DNA of 20,958 bases from Methanobacteriota archaeon (GTDB taxonomy: Archaea > Thermoplasmatota > Poseidoniia > Poseidoniales > Thalassarchaeaceae), in contig NZXM01000010.1 of assembly GCA_002701965.1 (NCBI GenBank), positions 22,952 to 43,909 on the forward strand. The letters are read 5' to 3'. A program made the translations under genes and the position numbers. Of this stretch, positions 8,636-15,695 are shown one piece after another; the stretch's first letter is position 1, and each line of letters starts with the position of its first letter. Under the pieces are notes generated by a model. It saw nothing but the letters and a program-made list of their open reading frames with translations, searched no databases and was not told the origin of the DNA.

Positions 8636-9307
8636 ATGGGACATCCAAAATTTGCAAGACCCAAGTATGACACACCGACTCACCCTTGGAAAAAGGGTCG
8701 AATCGAAGAAGAGCACGCTCTGAAAGAGCAGTTTGGCCTCAAGAAGGTCGGCGGAATGAAGGAGATTTGGAAGGCCAAGTCCAAGCTACGCCGTTGGAGA
8801 CAAAACGCGATGAAACTCATTGGTAGAGTCGACACATCCGATGGTCACTTCTCTCGTGAGAAGGACGATTTGGTTGAATCTCTTTACCGTCGAGGTCTCT
8901 TAGGAGATGGTGCATCTCTAGATGACATTCTTCAGATTTCAGTTGAGCACGTGTTAAGCCGTCGTCTACAGAGCCAGGTATACTATCGAGGACTCGCATC
9001 ATCGATGCGCCAAGCACGGCAACTGGTGGTCCACGGCCACATTGGTCTCGGTGACCAGAAAATGACCGTGCCCAGTTACATCATCAGTCGTGATGATGAA
9101 AATATCCTAACCTACCACCACACATCACCATTGACGGATGCAGGACATCCAATCCGAGTAGAGATTGAAGAAACCCGAGCCGCAGCTGAATATGGTGAAG
9201 GCGGCCATGATGACGCACCTTCGGAAGAATTTGTCGCAGGTGTCGCAGAGGCGGTCGAATCCGCTCCTGCAGCCGAGGATACCGAAGTTGAAGGAGGGAA
9301 TGCTTGA
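8636..9307 (+). CDS. rpsD: 30S ribosomal protein S4 (uS4)
   Basis: The protein is 223 residues and archaeal/eukaryotic-type S4, a primary 16S rRNA-binding assembly protein. The N-terminus [18 protein letters not shown] is typical of archaeal S4. The S4 RNA-binding domain lies at about residues 108-152 ([20 protein letters not shown] and following). An unusually long, acidic, alanine-rich tail of about 40 residues (184-223) ends the protein and has no RNA-binding character. The start is fixed by GGAGGTG at 8623-8629, six bases before ATG 8636; an ATG at 8632 is out of frame. The stop overlaps the rpsK start by one base. Confidence 0.97.
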   Translation: MGHPKFARPKYDTPTHPWKKGRIEEEHALKEQFGLKKVGGMKEIWKAKSKLRRWRQNAMKLIGRVDTSDGHFSREKDDLVESLYRRGLLGDGASLDDILQISVEHVLSRRLQSQVYYRGLASSMRQARQLVVHGHIGLGDQKMTVPSYIISRDDENILTYHHTSPLTDAGHPIRVEIEETRAAAEYGEGGHDDAPSEEFVAGVAEAVESAPAAEDTEVEGGNA

Positions 9308-9690
9308 TGTCACACAAGGCAGTTTTACACATTTACAGTTCGTACAACAACGTGTTGCTTACTGCGACAGATTTGACGGGCGCAGAAACCGTTGCCAAGG
9401 TCAGTGGCGGTCAGGTCACCAAGAAAGGTAGTGACGCCGGTGGCCAGTTCGCAGCAACACGTGCAGCGGAAAGAATCGCAGATATGCTACGTGAGAAGGA
9501 ATTCACACAAGTAATTGTCAAGTATCGAGGCGTTGGTGGTAACAAGTCACCCAACACTGGACCTGGTGCACAGGCTGCAATTCGTGCATTGACACGTGCT
9601 GGGATGACCATTACCCGAATCGAGGATGTAACCCCGATTCCCCATGATGGTACCAAGAAGAAAGGCGGTCGCCGAGGGCGACGTGTATGA
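9307..9690 (+). CDS. rpsK: 30S ribosomal protein S11 (uS11)
   Basis: The protein is 127 residues and archaeal-type S11, located on the small-subunit platform. Diagnostic stretches are LHIYSSYNN at the N-terminus, [30 protein letters not shown], and the C-terminal [20 protein letters not shown]. The start is ATG 9307, whose A is the last base of the rpsD TGA. GGAGGG lies eight bases upstream. A TTG three bases earlier is not needed. Translational coupling to rpsD is likely. Confidence 0.97.
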   Translation: MSHKAVLHIYSSYNNVLLTATDLTGAETVAKVSGGQVTKKGSDAGGQFAATRAAERIADMLREKEFTQVIVKYRGVGGNKSPNTGPGAQAAIRALTRAGMTITRIEDVTPIPHDGTKKKGGRRGRRV

Positions 9691-9699
9691 GGTGATTGA

Positions 9700-10590
9700 A
9701 TGGTTAAAATCGAAATTCTTGAAGAAAGCGAACATCATGTATCACTTCTGTTGAAAGAAACAGATCGTGCCTTTGCCAATGCAATGCGCCGGACACTGAT
9801 GAGCAATGTTCCAAAGATGGCGATCCACCGTGTTCGTTTTGAGTTGGGAACAATCACAGATAGCCAAACAGGAGAGGTTTACGAATCCGTTGGCGCACTT
9901 CCCGATGAAGTCATCGCGCACAGATTGGCCATGATTCCAATCCCGACCTTCCATGACGAATTCTGCTTCCTCGAGGATGACCCAGGCAACGAGGGTCTTC
10001 CACGTGAGGAATGGGGTACACCTGCAAGTCAGATCATCTATCACTGCAGTGCACGCGGAACACCTGAAGGTCGTCTGGTCACAGCAGGTGACCTGAACGT
10101 TCTCGGTGAAGAGAAGCTACAGATTCCTGAATTGTATCGTGGCATCCCGATTACCAAGTTGTATTCAGGCCAATATCTTGAATTCTATGCCTATGCTGTC
10201 ATGGGGGTCGGTTCAGACCACACAAAATGGAGCCCAGTATCTGGTGTTAGCTTCAAGTCTCGAAAGACTGCAACTCTTGAGAAGCCAACCAAGGCCAAGG
10301 CCTTGTGGGACCTCGACTTGTCAATCAAAAAATCCGATTTCAAGAACAAGAAACTCGAAGATATTGACAAGGTTGAGACCTTGATTCTTGAAATGCATCA
10401 TGTGGGTGATGGTACAGCTCGAATCGATGACTTTGCCGATGCAATCACACTCGAAGAAGTACCAGGTGAGTATCTGTTCAGTTTTGAGACAGATGGATCA
10501 ATGACTCCTCGCACCGCATTCGAAATGGCTTGCAAGTCACTATCTTCGCGGTTTGGTAGTATCCTAGAGCAGTTCTCTGAGGATCTTTGA
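9700..10590 (+). CDS. rpoD: DNA-directed RNA polymerase subunit D (Rpo3)
   Basis: The protein is 296 residues and is the archaeal counterpart of bacterial alpha and eukaryotic Rpb3, which dimerises with subunit L to start polymerase assembly. Visible are the alpha-type motif FANAMRRTLMSNVPKMAI (about 25-42), ALPDEVIAHRLAMIPI (about 66-81), and the C-terminal dimerisation helix around AFEMACKSLSSRFGSI. Only three scattered cysteines occur (FCF, YHC, MAC). The ferredoxin-like Fe-S cluster seen in some archaeal D subunits is therefore absent. The start is set by GAGGTG overlapping the end of rpsK, ten bases from ATG 9700. In many euryarchaea rpl18e, rpl13, rps9 and rpoN come next; here pantoate kinase does. 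Confidence 0.96.
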   Translation: MVKIEILEESEHHVSLLLKETDRAFANAMRRTLMSNVPKMAIHRVRFELGTITDSQTGEVYESVGALPDEVIAHRLAMIPIPTFHDEFCFLEDDPGNEGLPREEWGTPASQIIYHCSARGTPEGRLVTAGDLNVLGEEKLQIPELYRGIPITKLYSGQYLEFYAYAVMGVGSDHTKWSPVSGVSFKSRKTATLEKPTKAKALWDLDLSIKKSDFKNKKLEDIDKVETLILEMHHVGDGTARIDDFADAITLEEVPGEYLFSFETDGSMTPRTAFEMACKSLSSRFGSILEQFSEDL

Positions 10591-10618
10591 GAACATCGCG
10601 CCCATCTGAGGGTCTACA

Positions 10619-11593
10619 ATGCATGGTAGAGCCCATGTAGGTGGACACGTGACACTGATTTTCAGTGTCCAAGATGATGCTGACGATTTACTCGAGCAGG
10701 GTAGCCGAGGTGCTGGCTTATCGCTCAATTTGGGGGTCCTTGTCGAGGCCATAGCCAAGTCAGGCTCCGGACAGTTGCTAATCGAAGGTGACGCCCCAAG
10801 TGATCAGTTACATCACTTGGTGCTAGAAGAACTGGCTAAATTTGAATCTAGAATTAACGATTATGATTGGACCATTCAGCATTCTTGTGAACTCCCTCCA
10901 TCTCAGGGTTTCGGTCTTTCCGCTGCAGGCGCAATCGCCTGCAGTTTGGCCATTCAACGCGCTCTACAGATTGATGAGGAATTGACTCGTAACCGAGCCA
11001 TCCACATTGCTCATAGGGTTGAAAGACGGTTGTCGGGAGGACTCGGCGATGTTGCGGCATTGCATGCGGGAGGCATTGAATTACGTCTTGAGCCGGGCTG
11101 TCCACAATTGTCTGATGAATTGGGAGGACGTGGAGCAGTCCTTTCATGGCATGAAGAAATTCCAGTGGTTATTGTTTGGCGAACCACATCAAGTCAGCAC
11201 ACATCAAATTACATTGATGATGGTGAATGGAAACTTGCCATTCGTGCGGCAGGTGAACACTGTCTATTCGGATTACGTCAAGGCCAGTGGGATCGAACTC
11301 GTTGGAACGAACTGTTAACCAAGAGTGCAGAATTCGCCGAGCGTTCAGGGCTTTTGGCAGATTCAGGGCGAGTAGATTTACTCCATCTGATTGGAGGGGC
11401 ACTAGCGGGTTCTGGCCATGCTGACGGATCCTTGTTATCACGCCTGTGTATGCTGGGAGAAAGCGCAGTGATTGTTCCCAAGGAAATCCCTTCCGAATCG
11501 AATTGGCAGCAACAGGTAGTCGAGAATTTGCAAATGCGTAATTTGGGTGCTACTGCAGCTTTTGTTGCATCCGACGCGCTTAATCTGGATTGA
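10619..11593 (+). CDS. Pantoate kinase (GHMP kinase family)
   Basis: The protein is 324 residues. Archaeal pantoate kinase phosphorylates pantoate with ATP to 4-phosphopantoate, which phosphopantothenate synthetase then uses in the archaeal coenzyme A pathway. Visible are the family start HGRAHVGGHVTLIF, the conserved QGSRGAGLSLNLGV (27-40), and the GHMP nucleotide-binding loop PPSQGFGLSAAGAIACSLA (92-110). A third conserved stretch, RLSGGLGDVAALHAGG, follows. These match pantoate kinase better than mevalonate or homoserine kinase. The start is ATG 10619, seven bases after GAGGGT, with a 28-base gap after rpoD, so co-transcription is likely. The last 14 bases overlap the convergent nuclease gene. 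Confidence 0.88.
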   Translation: MHGRAHVGGHVTLIFSVQDDADDLLEQGSRGAGLSLNLGVLVEAIAKSGSGQLLIEGDAPSDQLHHLVLEELAKFESRINDYDWTIQHSCELPPSQGFGLSAAGAIACSLAIQRALQIDEELTRNRAIHIAHRVERRLSGGLGDVAALHAGGIELRLEPGCPQLSDELGGRGAVLSWHEEIPVVIVWRTTSSQHTSNYIDDGEWKLAIRAAGEHCLFGLRQGQWDRTRWNELLTKSAEFAERSGLLADSGRVDLLHLIGGALAGSGHADGSLLSRLCMLGESAVIVPKEIPSESNWQQQVVENLQMRNLGATAAFVASDALNLD

Positions 11594-12686
11594 CGCGTTC
11601 ATCGTTTAGGCGCTGATTGTGATTAATCAATTCAGTCAAATCAATCGGGCTTGCATCCAACAAAATTGCACCTTTGAGTTTCAATCCATCGCAGAAGCCA
11701 TGCCTGTAAATGATCGCACCATGTCCCCATTCCTCGACGTATCGATTGACTTGTTTCTGTGTCTTTTTCCTTTGGAAAGAGAGATTCGCCCCGTAGAAAT
11801 GTTTTGCATCAATCCAAGCGACAGGGACGCCATTGATCTCTACATGATCAAGCATCAGTAGGTCGGGTGTTCGAACAGGTCTTCCTTCGGCTTCTACTTG
11901 TTCTTTCAACAACTCGGTTTGTGTTCGAAAGCGAACACCATTTTCCTCAAAGTGATCACATAGTACCTTCTCAAACAAATCTGCTGCATGATGTGTTTCC
12001 GTTTGATTGACATGAGTTACCCGATCCTCACCCTCGGCTTTTCGAAATTCTTCCAGATCCCTCTTACTCAATTTCCGTTCTGGTTCACGTAGGGTTTCTT
12101 TGATTCGATTTTTCGACCAGTTTCGCGCCGATAGGATAGCCCGAAATAGATTTACAGGTGGGAAATCATAACGCTTCGATAGAGATAAAACGCTCTCGCC
12201 CCCCTCATATTTCCGGAGCATTTCTTGCGCTCTTCTTTGCAATCGTCCGTGACTAAATACCGCTTTTTCTTGATTCAATGCAGACCGTAAACTCAATGCT
12301 TGTTCCAAAGAAATCGGCCTCTTACCCAGTAATTCAGCGATTTCGTCGACTCTCTCATCATCGAGAAAACCGAATTCGCCAGGGCGGCAGACGATATCAT
12401 GTACCTCCCGCTCCACATTTTTCGGTACAGGTGACAATTTCCATTTGAGTTTGATATTTTGTGGGGGTGGACTCAACTCTGAGGGCAAACCCATCGCAGG
12501 AGTCCCCCTTTCAAAACGAGACTTTGCACGCTTGATGGCCTCCTCAACAAACGGATCGGGCCCTCGCTGCCCCCCTTTTCCACTATTTCCACCTCGCCGC
12601 CGTTTACCTTGGCGTGTTTTCTTCCCACCATTTTGACTTGGTTTTGGGGATGTGGAATCCTTGTTTGGATTCTTCTTGGTACTCAC
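11580..12686 (-). CDS. TPD-motif nuclease, homologue of human C15orf41/CDIN1
   Basis: The protein is 368 residues from a GTG start. Residues 1-45 are a highly basic disordered tail. Residues about 163-200 look like a helix-turn-helix (SVLSLSKRYDFPPVNLFRAI). The C-terminal part carries the TPD motif RTPDLLML (D275), then WIDAKHFYGA (D293, K295), giving a PD-(D/E)xK nuclease core. HGAIIYRHGF and KGAILLDASPIDL match the end of the human protein (GLVIYWYGF, GILLKACFP). In humans this protein partners codanin-1 and is mutated in congenital dyserythropoietic anaemia type I; the archaeal role is unknown. GGAAG lies 8-12 bases before the start, inside a small hairpin. The gene is 65 bases downstream of leuS on the same strand and converges with pantoate kinase. 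Confidence 0.85.
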   Translation of the reverse strand: MSTKKNPNKDSTSPKPSQNGGKKTRQGKRRRGGNSGKGGQRGPDPFVEEAIKRAKSRFERGTPAMGLPSELSPPPQNIKLKWKLSPVPKNVEREVHDIVCRPGEFGFLDDERVDEIAELLGKRPISLEQALSLRSALNQEKAVFSHGRLQRRAQEMLRKYEGGESVLSLSKRYDFPPVNLFRAILSARNWSKNRIKETLREPERKLSKRDLEEFRKAEGEDRVTHVNQTETHHAADLFEKVLCDHFEENGVRFRTQTELLKEQVEAEGRPVRTPDLLMLDHVEINGVPVAWIDAKHFYGANLSFQRKKTQKQVNRYVEEWGHGAIIYRHGFCDGLKLKGAILLDASPIDLTELINHNQRLNDERVNPD

Positions 12687-12702
12687 TGTTGTCTTCCAAC
12701 AG
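12686..12702 (-). promoter_or_regulatory. Small hairpin over the ribosome site of the CDIN1-like gene
   Basis: On the minus strand CTGTTG and CAACAG flank GAAGA. The stem takes in the first base of the GTG start codon, and the loop contains most of the likely Shine-Dalgarno GGAAG. It could modulate initiation. At 6 bp it could also be chance. Confidence 0.3.
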
Positions 12703-12751
12703 GAGGGGGTTCATCAATCAGTGGTTTAGATTTCGACCGACTTACTGTTGA

Positions 12752-15607
12752 TTATCGCCAAGCAATTCCAGGTTCAAGAGGTAAACTCGAACGAGCTTTT
12801 CCTGCAACATCTTCTCCATCGCCTGCCCGGTAGGCCTCAACAGTACCAATCTCGAGTGCTTGCGAGATGAATCCGGTATTCGCAGTAAGGAACGCAACTT
12901 CGTCAAATCCACTTTGAATCAGATTGTTTTCCTGCTTCCCCCAAGTGTAAATCCGCCCGCGACGTTTCTTTTGGCCGACTACAACCATTTTCCAAAACTG
13001 CATGACCTCTCCTTTCGTTTCTTCATCACGGAAGTAGGGTTGGGTTTGCAAGAATTTGTTCCCACCTTGCTTGAAGTCAAATGATTCTTGATGCATTTGA
13101 ATCGCCCGATTTGCAAGGTCATTCTTCCAATCTTGTGCCGTTTGGATAATCAATGACGAGAGTTCACCGTCAGTGTGGCGTTGAGCAAGTTCACGAACAC
13201 TCCTCGCACGATCGATGACACGTCGCAAGTATTCCTCTTGGGCCAAGGTGATTGAATCATTTTCATCCGTCACCAGATCTATCTCGATGATCGTTTTTGC
13301 AAGCATAGTGGTTTCACCCAAAATCTGCCACATTTCTTCTGCGAGGTGAGGTGTTGCTGGATACAGCATCGGAATCCAAGTTCGAAGGTATGCCTGTGCA
13401 GCTTGACGACTCACGCCTCCACGACGCTGTGCCCATTGCCAATCAGACACCATTTCGAAATGGCTAATCATCACACCTTCCCTTAGACCAATATTGGACA
13501 TTTGATCGTTCCAATCAGCATATGATTTTCGAGCTCGAGCAAGCAACCATTCATCCATCGAACCGACAGCAGCGTCATTCTGAATCCCTTGAACCAACGC
13601 TGTGTGAATGGCCCGCATTTGTCGATAATTTGACTCAATCGCTGAATCAGACCAATCCATTCCAGCCTCGGGATTCGCACCAAAGAGAATGAACAATCGT
13701 ACAGTATCGGCACCAAACTTCTCAATCATCAATTCTGGACTGACAGTATTGCCCAAACTCTTGCTCATCTTGGCTGATCTAAACGTCAATGCATCTCCAC
13801 AAGTAGGACATGGAGTATTCTTCAAGTCGACATGTAACTCTACATTACAGGATGCGCAATATGGTGTTGGCGCGTTGACCATACCCTGACATACCAATCG
13901 AGAGAACGGTTCAGAGACATCATTGAGTCCAGCATCTCTCAATGCCTTTGTGAAGAAACGAGCGTACAACAAATGCATTACTGCGTGCTCAATTCCACCA
14001 ATGTACAGATCCACTCCACCATCCATCCAGTAATCAGCATTGATTTTGTCAAATGGTGCATCACTATTCATCGCATCTGTAAATCGCAAGAAGTACCATG
14101 AAGAATCATAGAAGGTGTCCATGGTATCGGTTTCTCGCTTTGCCGGAATTCCACAAACGGGGCAAGTCGTATTGACAAAACCTGCATGTGATGCCAATGG
14201 ATTTCCAGATTGTCCTTCGGTGAAGACGACATCGAGTGGGAGTTCAACAGGCAAATCTTCGGCAGGAACCGGAACAACACCACAGTCCTCACAATGAATG
14301 AATGGAATCGGCGTCCCCCAGAATCGCTGTCGGCTAAGCAACCAATCCTTGAGACGATATTGGATGGTCCCTTGACCCATTTGTTCCTGCTCAAGTAATT
14401 GTATGACCGCTTGCTTGGCTTCATCACCATATAACCCGTCAAAGCCATCTCTACCTGCGTTAATCATCCACCCCAGTCCCTCGAATGCTCTCCCGGTTAC
14501 CTTCGGTTCCTTGCCCTCCTCTTCAGACAGAACTTGACGGATGGAGATATCGTATTTCTTTGCGAAATCAAAGTCACGCTGGTCATGACCTGGAACTGCC
14601 ATGACAGCACCAGTTCCATAGGATGCAACAACAAAATTTCCAGCATAAATCGGTACTTCTTCTCCAGTCAGTGGATTGGTAGCGTAACGACCGAGGAAAA
14701 CACCCTTTTTGTCTCGTAGCATATTGATACGATCAAACTCAGATATTCGCGCGCATTCATCCGCTAATTCTCGATAGTCCGCTTCAAATTCCGTTCCAGA
14801 AACCAGTGTTTCGCATAGTGGGTGCTCAGGCGCCAGCGTCACAAAGGTCACACCAAAGATGGTGTCTGGTCGAGTGGTAAAGGCACGAATGACATCATCT
14901 TCACCAACGATGGGGAAATCGATATCGACACCATGTGAGCGACCAATCCAATTTCTCTGCATAGCTTTAACATTCTCAGGGAAATCAATATCGTCTAAAG
15001 CGTCGAGTAATTCATCAGCATAGGTTGTCATCTTGAGGAACCACTGTGCCATATCTTTCTGACGAACTTCTTCAGCACATCGCCAGCATCGGTTGTTTTT
15101 GACTTGCTCATTCGCCAATACAGTATCACATGGGTCGCACCAATTGACAGGGGCGGTTCGCCTCTCAACGAGGCCCATTTCGTAGAATTTCAGAAAGATC
15201 CACTGATTCCACTTGTAGTATGTCGAATCACTGGTTGCCAATTCTCGTCGCCAGTCATAGGAGAACCCCATTCTCTGTAAATCATCGCGGATACTTTCGA
15301 TATTCGACCATGTCACATCATGGGGGTGTCCACCGATTTTCTTCGCTGCGTTTTCTGCAGGCATTCCAAATGAGTCATAACCCATCGGATACAGAACATT
15401 GAATCCAGACAAGCGTCTGAACCTAGCCATGCTGTCTCCAATGCTGTAATTTCGAACGTGACCCATATGCATTTTTCCACTGGGGTAGGGGAACATCTCT
15501 AGGCAGTAGAACTTGGGTTTACCTTCATCCACTTCACTCTCAAAGGCGGCCGCCTCATTCCACATCTCTTGCCATTTGGCCTCGATTGCGGCGGGGTTGT
15601 AGTGCAT
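12752..15607 (-). CDS. leuS: Leucyl-tRNA synthetase, bacterial type, with extra zinc ribbon
   Basis: The protein is 951 residues and charges tRNA-Leu with leucine. The sequence is bacterial type: MFPYPSGKMHMGHVRNYSIGD contains the HIGH motif as HMGH (47-50), and GYDSFGMPAENAAKK follows. Next come a first four-cysteine site (C157, C160, C174, C177), the CP1 editing domain (TTRPDTIFGVTF, GTGAVMAVPGHDQRD), and the ZN1 domain (CEDCGVVPVP ... TTCPVCG). DTMDTFYDSSWYFLRF and KMSKS (613-617) complete the catalytic core. Just before KMSKS sits an additional zinc ribbon, C584, C587, C600, C603. The C-terminal end (KARSSLPLEPGIAWR) does not look like the usual bacterial ending. The start is ATG 15607, preceded by AGGGA seven to nine bases away; GTG 15610 is an alternative. 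An archaeal genome would be expected to carry the archaeal type, so horizontal origin is likely. Confidence 0.95.
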   Translation of the reverse strand: MHYNPAAIEAKWQEMWNEAAAFESEVDEGKPKFYCLEMFPYPSGKMHMGHVRNYSIGDSMARFRRLSGFNVLYPMGYDSFGMPAENAAKKIGGHPHDVTWSNIESIRDDLQRMGFSYDWRRELATSDSTYYKWNQWIFLKFYEMGLVERRTAPVNWCDPCDTVLANEQVKNNRCWRCAEEVRQKDMAQWFLKMTTYADELLDALDDIDFPENVKAMQRNWIGRSHGVDIDFPIVGEDDVIRAFTTRPDTIFGVTFVTLAPEHPLCETLVSGTEFEADYRELADECARISEFDRINMLRDKKGVFLGRYATNPLTGEEVPIYAGNFVVASYGTGAVMAVPGHDQRDFDFAKKYDISIRQVLSEEEGKEPKVTGRAFEGLGWMINAGRDGFDGLYGDEAKQAVIQLLEQEQMGQGTIQYRLKDWLLSRQRFWGTPIPFIHCEDCGVVPVPAEDLPVELPLDVVFTEGQSGNPLASHAGFVNTTCPVCGIPAKRETDTMDTFYDSSWYFLRFTDAMNSDAPFDKINADYWMDGGVDLYIGGIEHAVMHLLYARFFTKALRDAGLNDVSEPFSRLVCQGMVNAPTPYCASCNVELHVDLKNTPCPTCGDALTFRSAKMSKSLGNTVSPELMIEKFGADTVRLFILFGANPEAGMDWSDSAIESNYRQMRAIHTALVQGIQNDAAVGSMDEWLLARARKSYADWNDQMSNIGLREGVMISHFEMVSDWQWAQRRGGVSRQAAQAYLRTWIPMLYPATPHLAEEMWQILGETTMLAKTIIEIDLVTDENDSITLAQEEYLRRVIDRARSVRELAQRHTDGELSSLIIQTAQDWKNDLANRAIQMHQESFDFKQGGNKFLQTQPYFRDEETKGEVMQFWKMVVVGQKKRRGRIYTWGKQENNLIQSGFDEVAFLTANTGFISQALEIGTVEAYRAGDGEDVAGKARSSLPLEPGIAWR

Positions 15608-15630
15608 CACAGTGTTCCCTCATGCGTGTA

Positions 15631-15649
15631 CGTGCACCTACGGTGCACG
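15631..15649 (-). terminator. Perfect hairpin with GTA loop between the regulator gene and leuS
   Basis: On the minus strand CGTGCACC and GGTGCACG flank GTA. It lies 46 bases after the regulator stop codon and 23 bases before the leuS start. A second weak inverted repeat (CCACC/GGTGG, 15691-15706) spans the regulator stop codon itself. The strong hairpin could end the upstream transcript or sit in the leuS leader. It resembles the elements at 5708-5726 and 8039-8053. Confidence 0.5.
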
Positions 15650-15695
15650 CTTCGCCAATTCAGGGGCATTCTTGAATGAACCGCAAACGTCCACC

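Noticed and set aside
9700..10590. Possible Fe-S cluster in RNA polymerase subunit D
   Set aside because: Only three isolated cysteines are present and no CxxCxxC group occurs.
10619..11593. Mevalonate kinase, which often lies near this ribosomal cluster in archaea
   Set aside because: The QGSRGAGLSLNLGV and RLSGGLGDVAALHAGG stretches fit pantoate kinase better.
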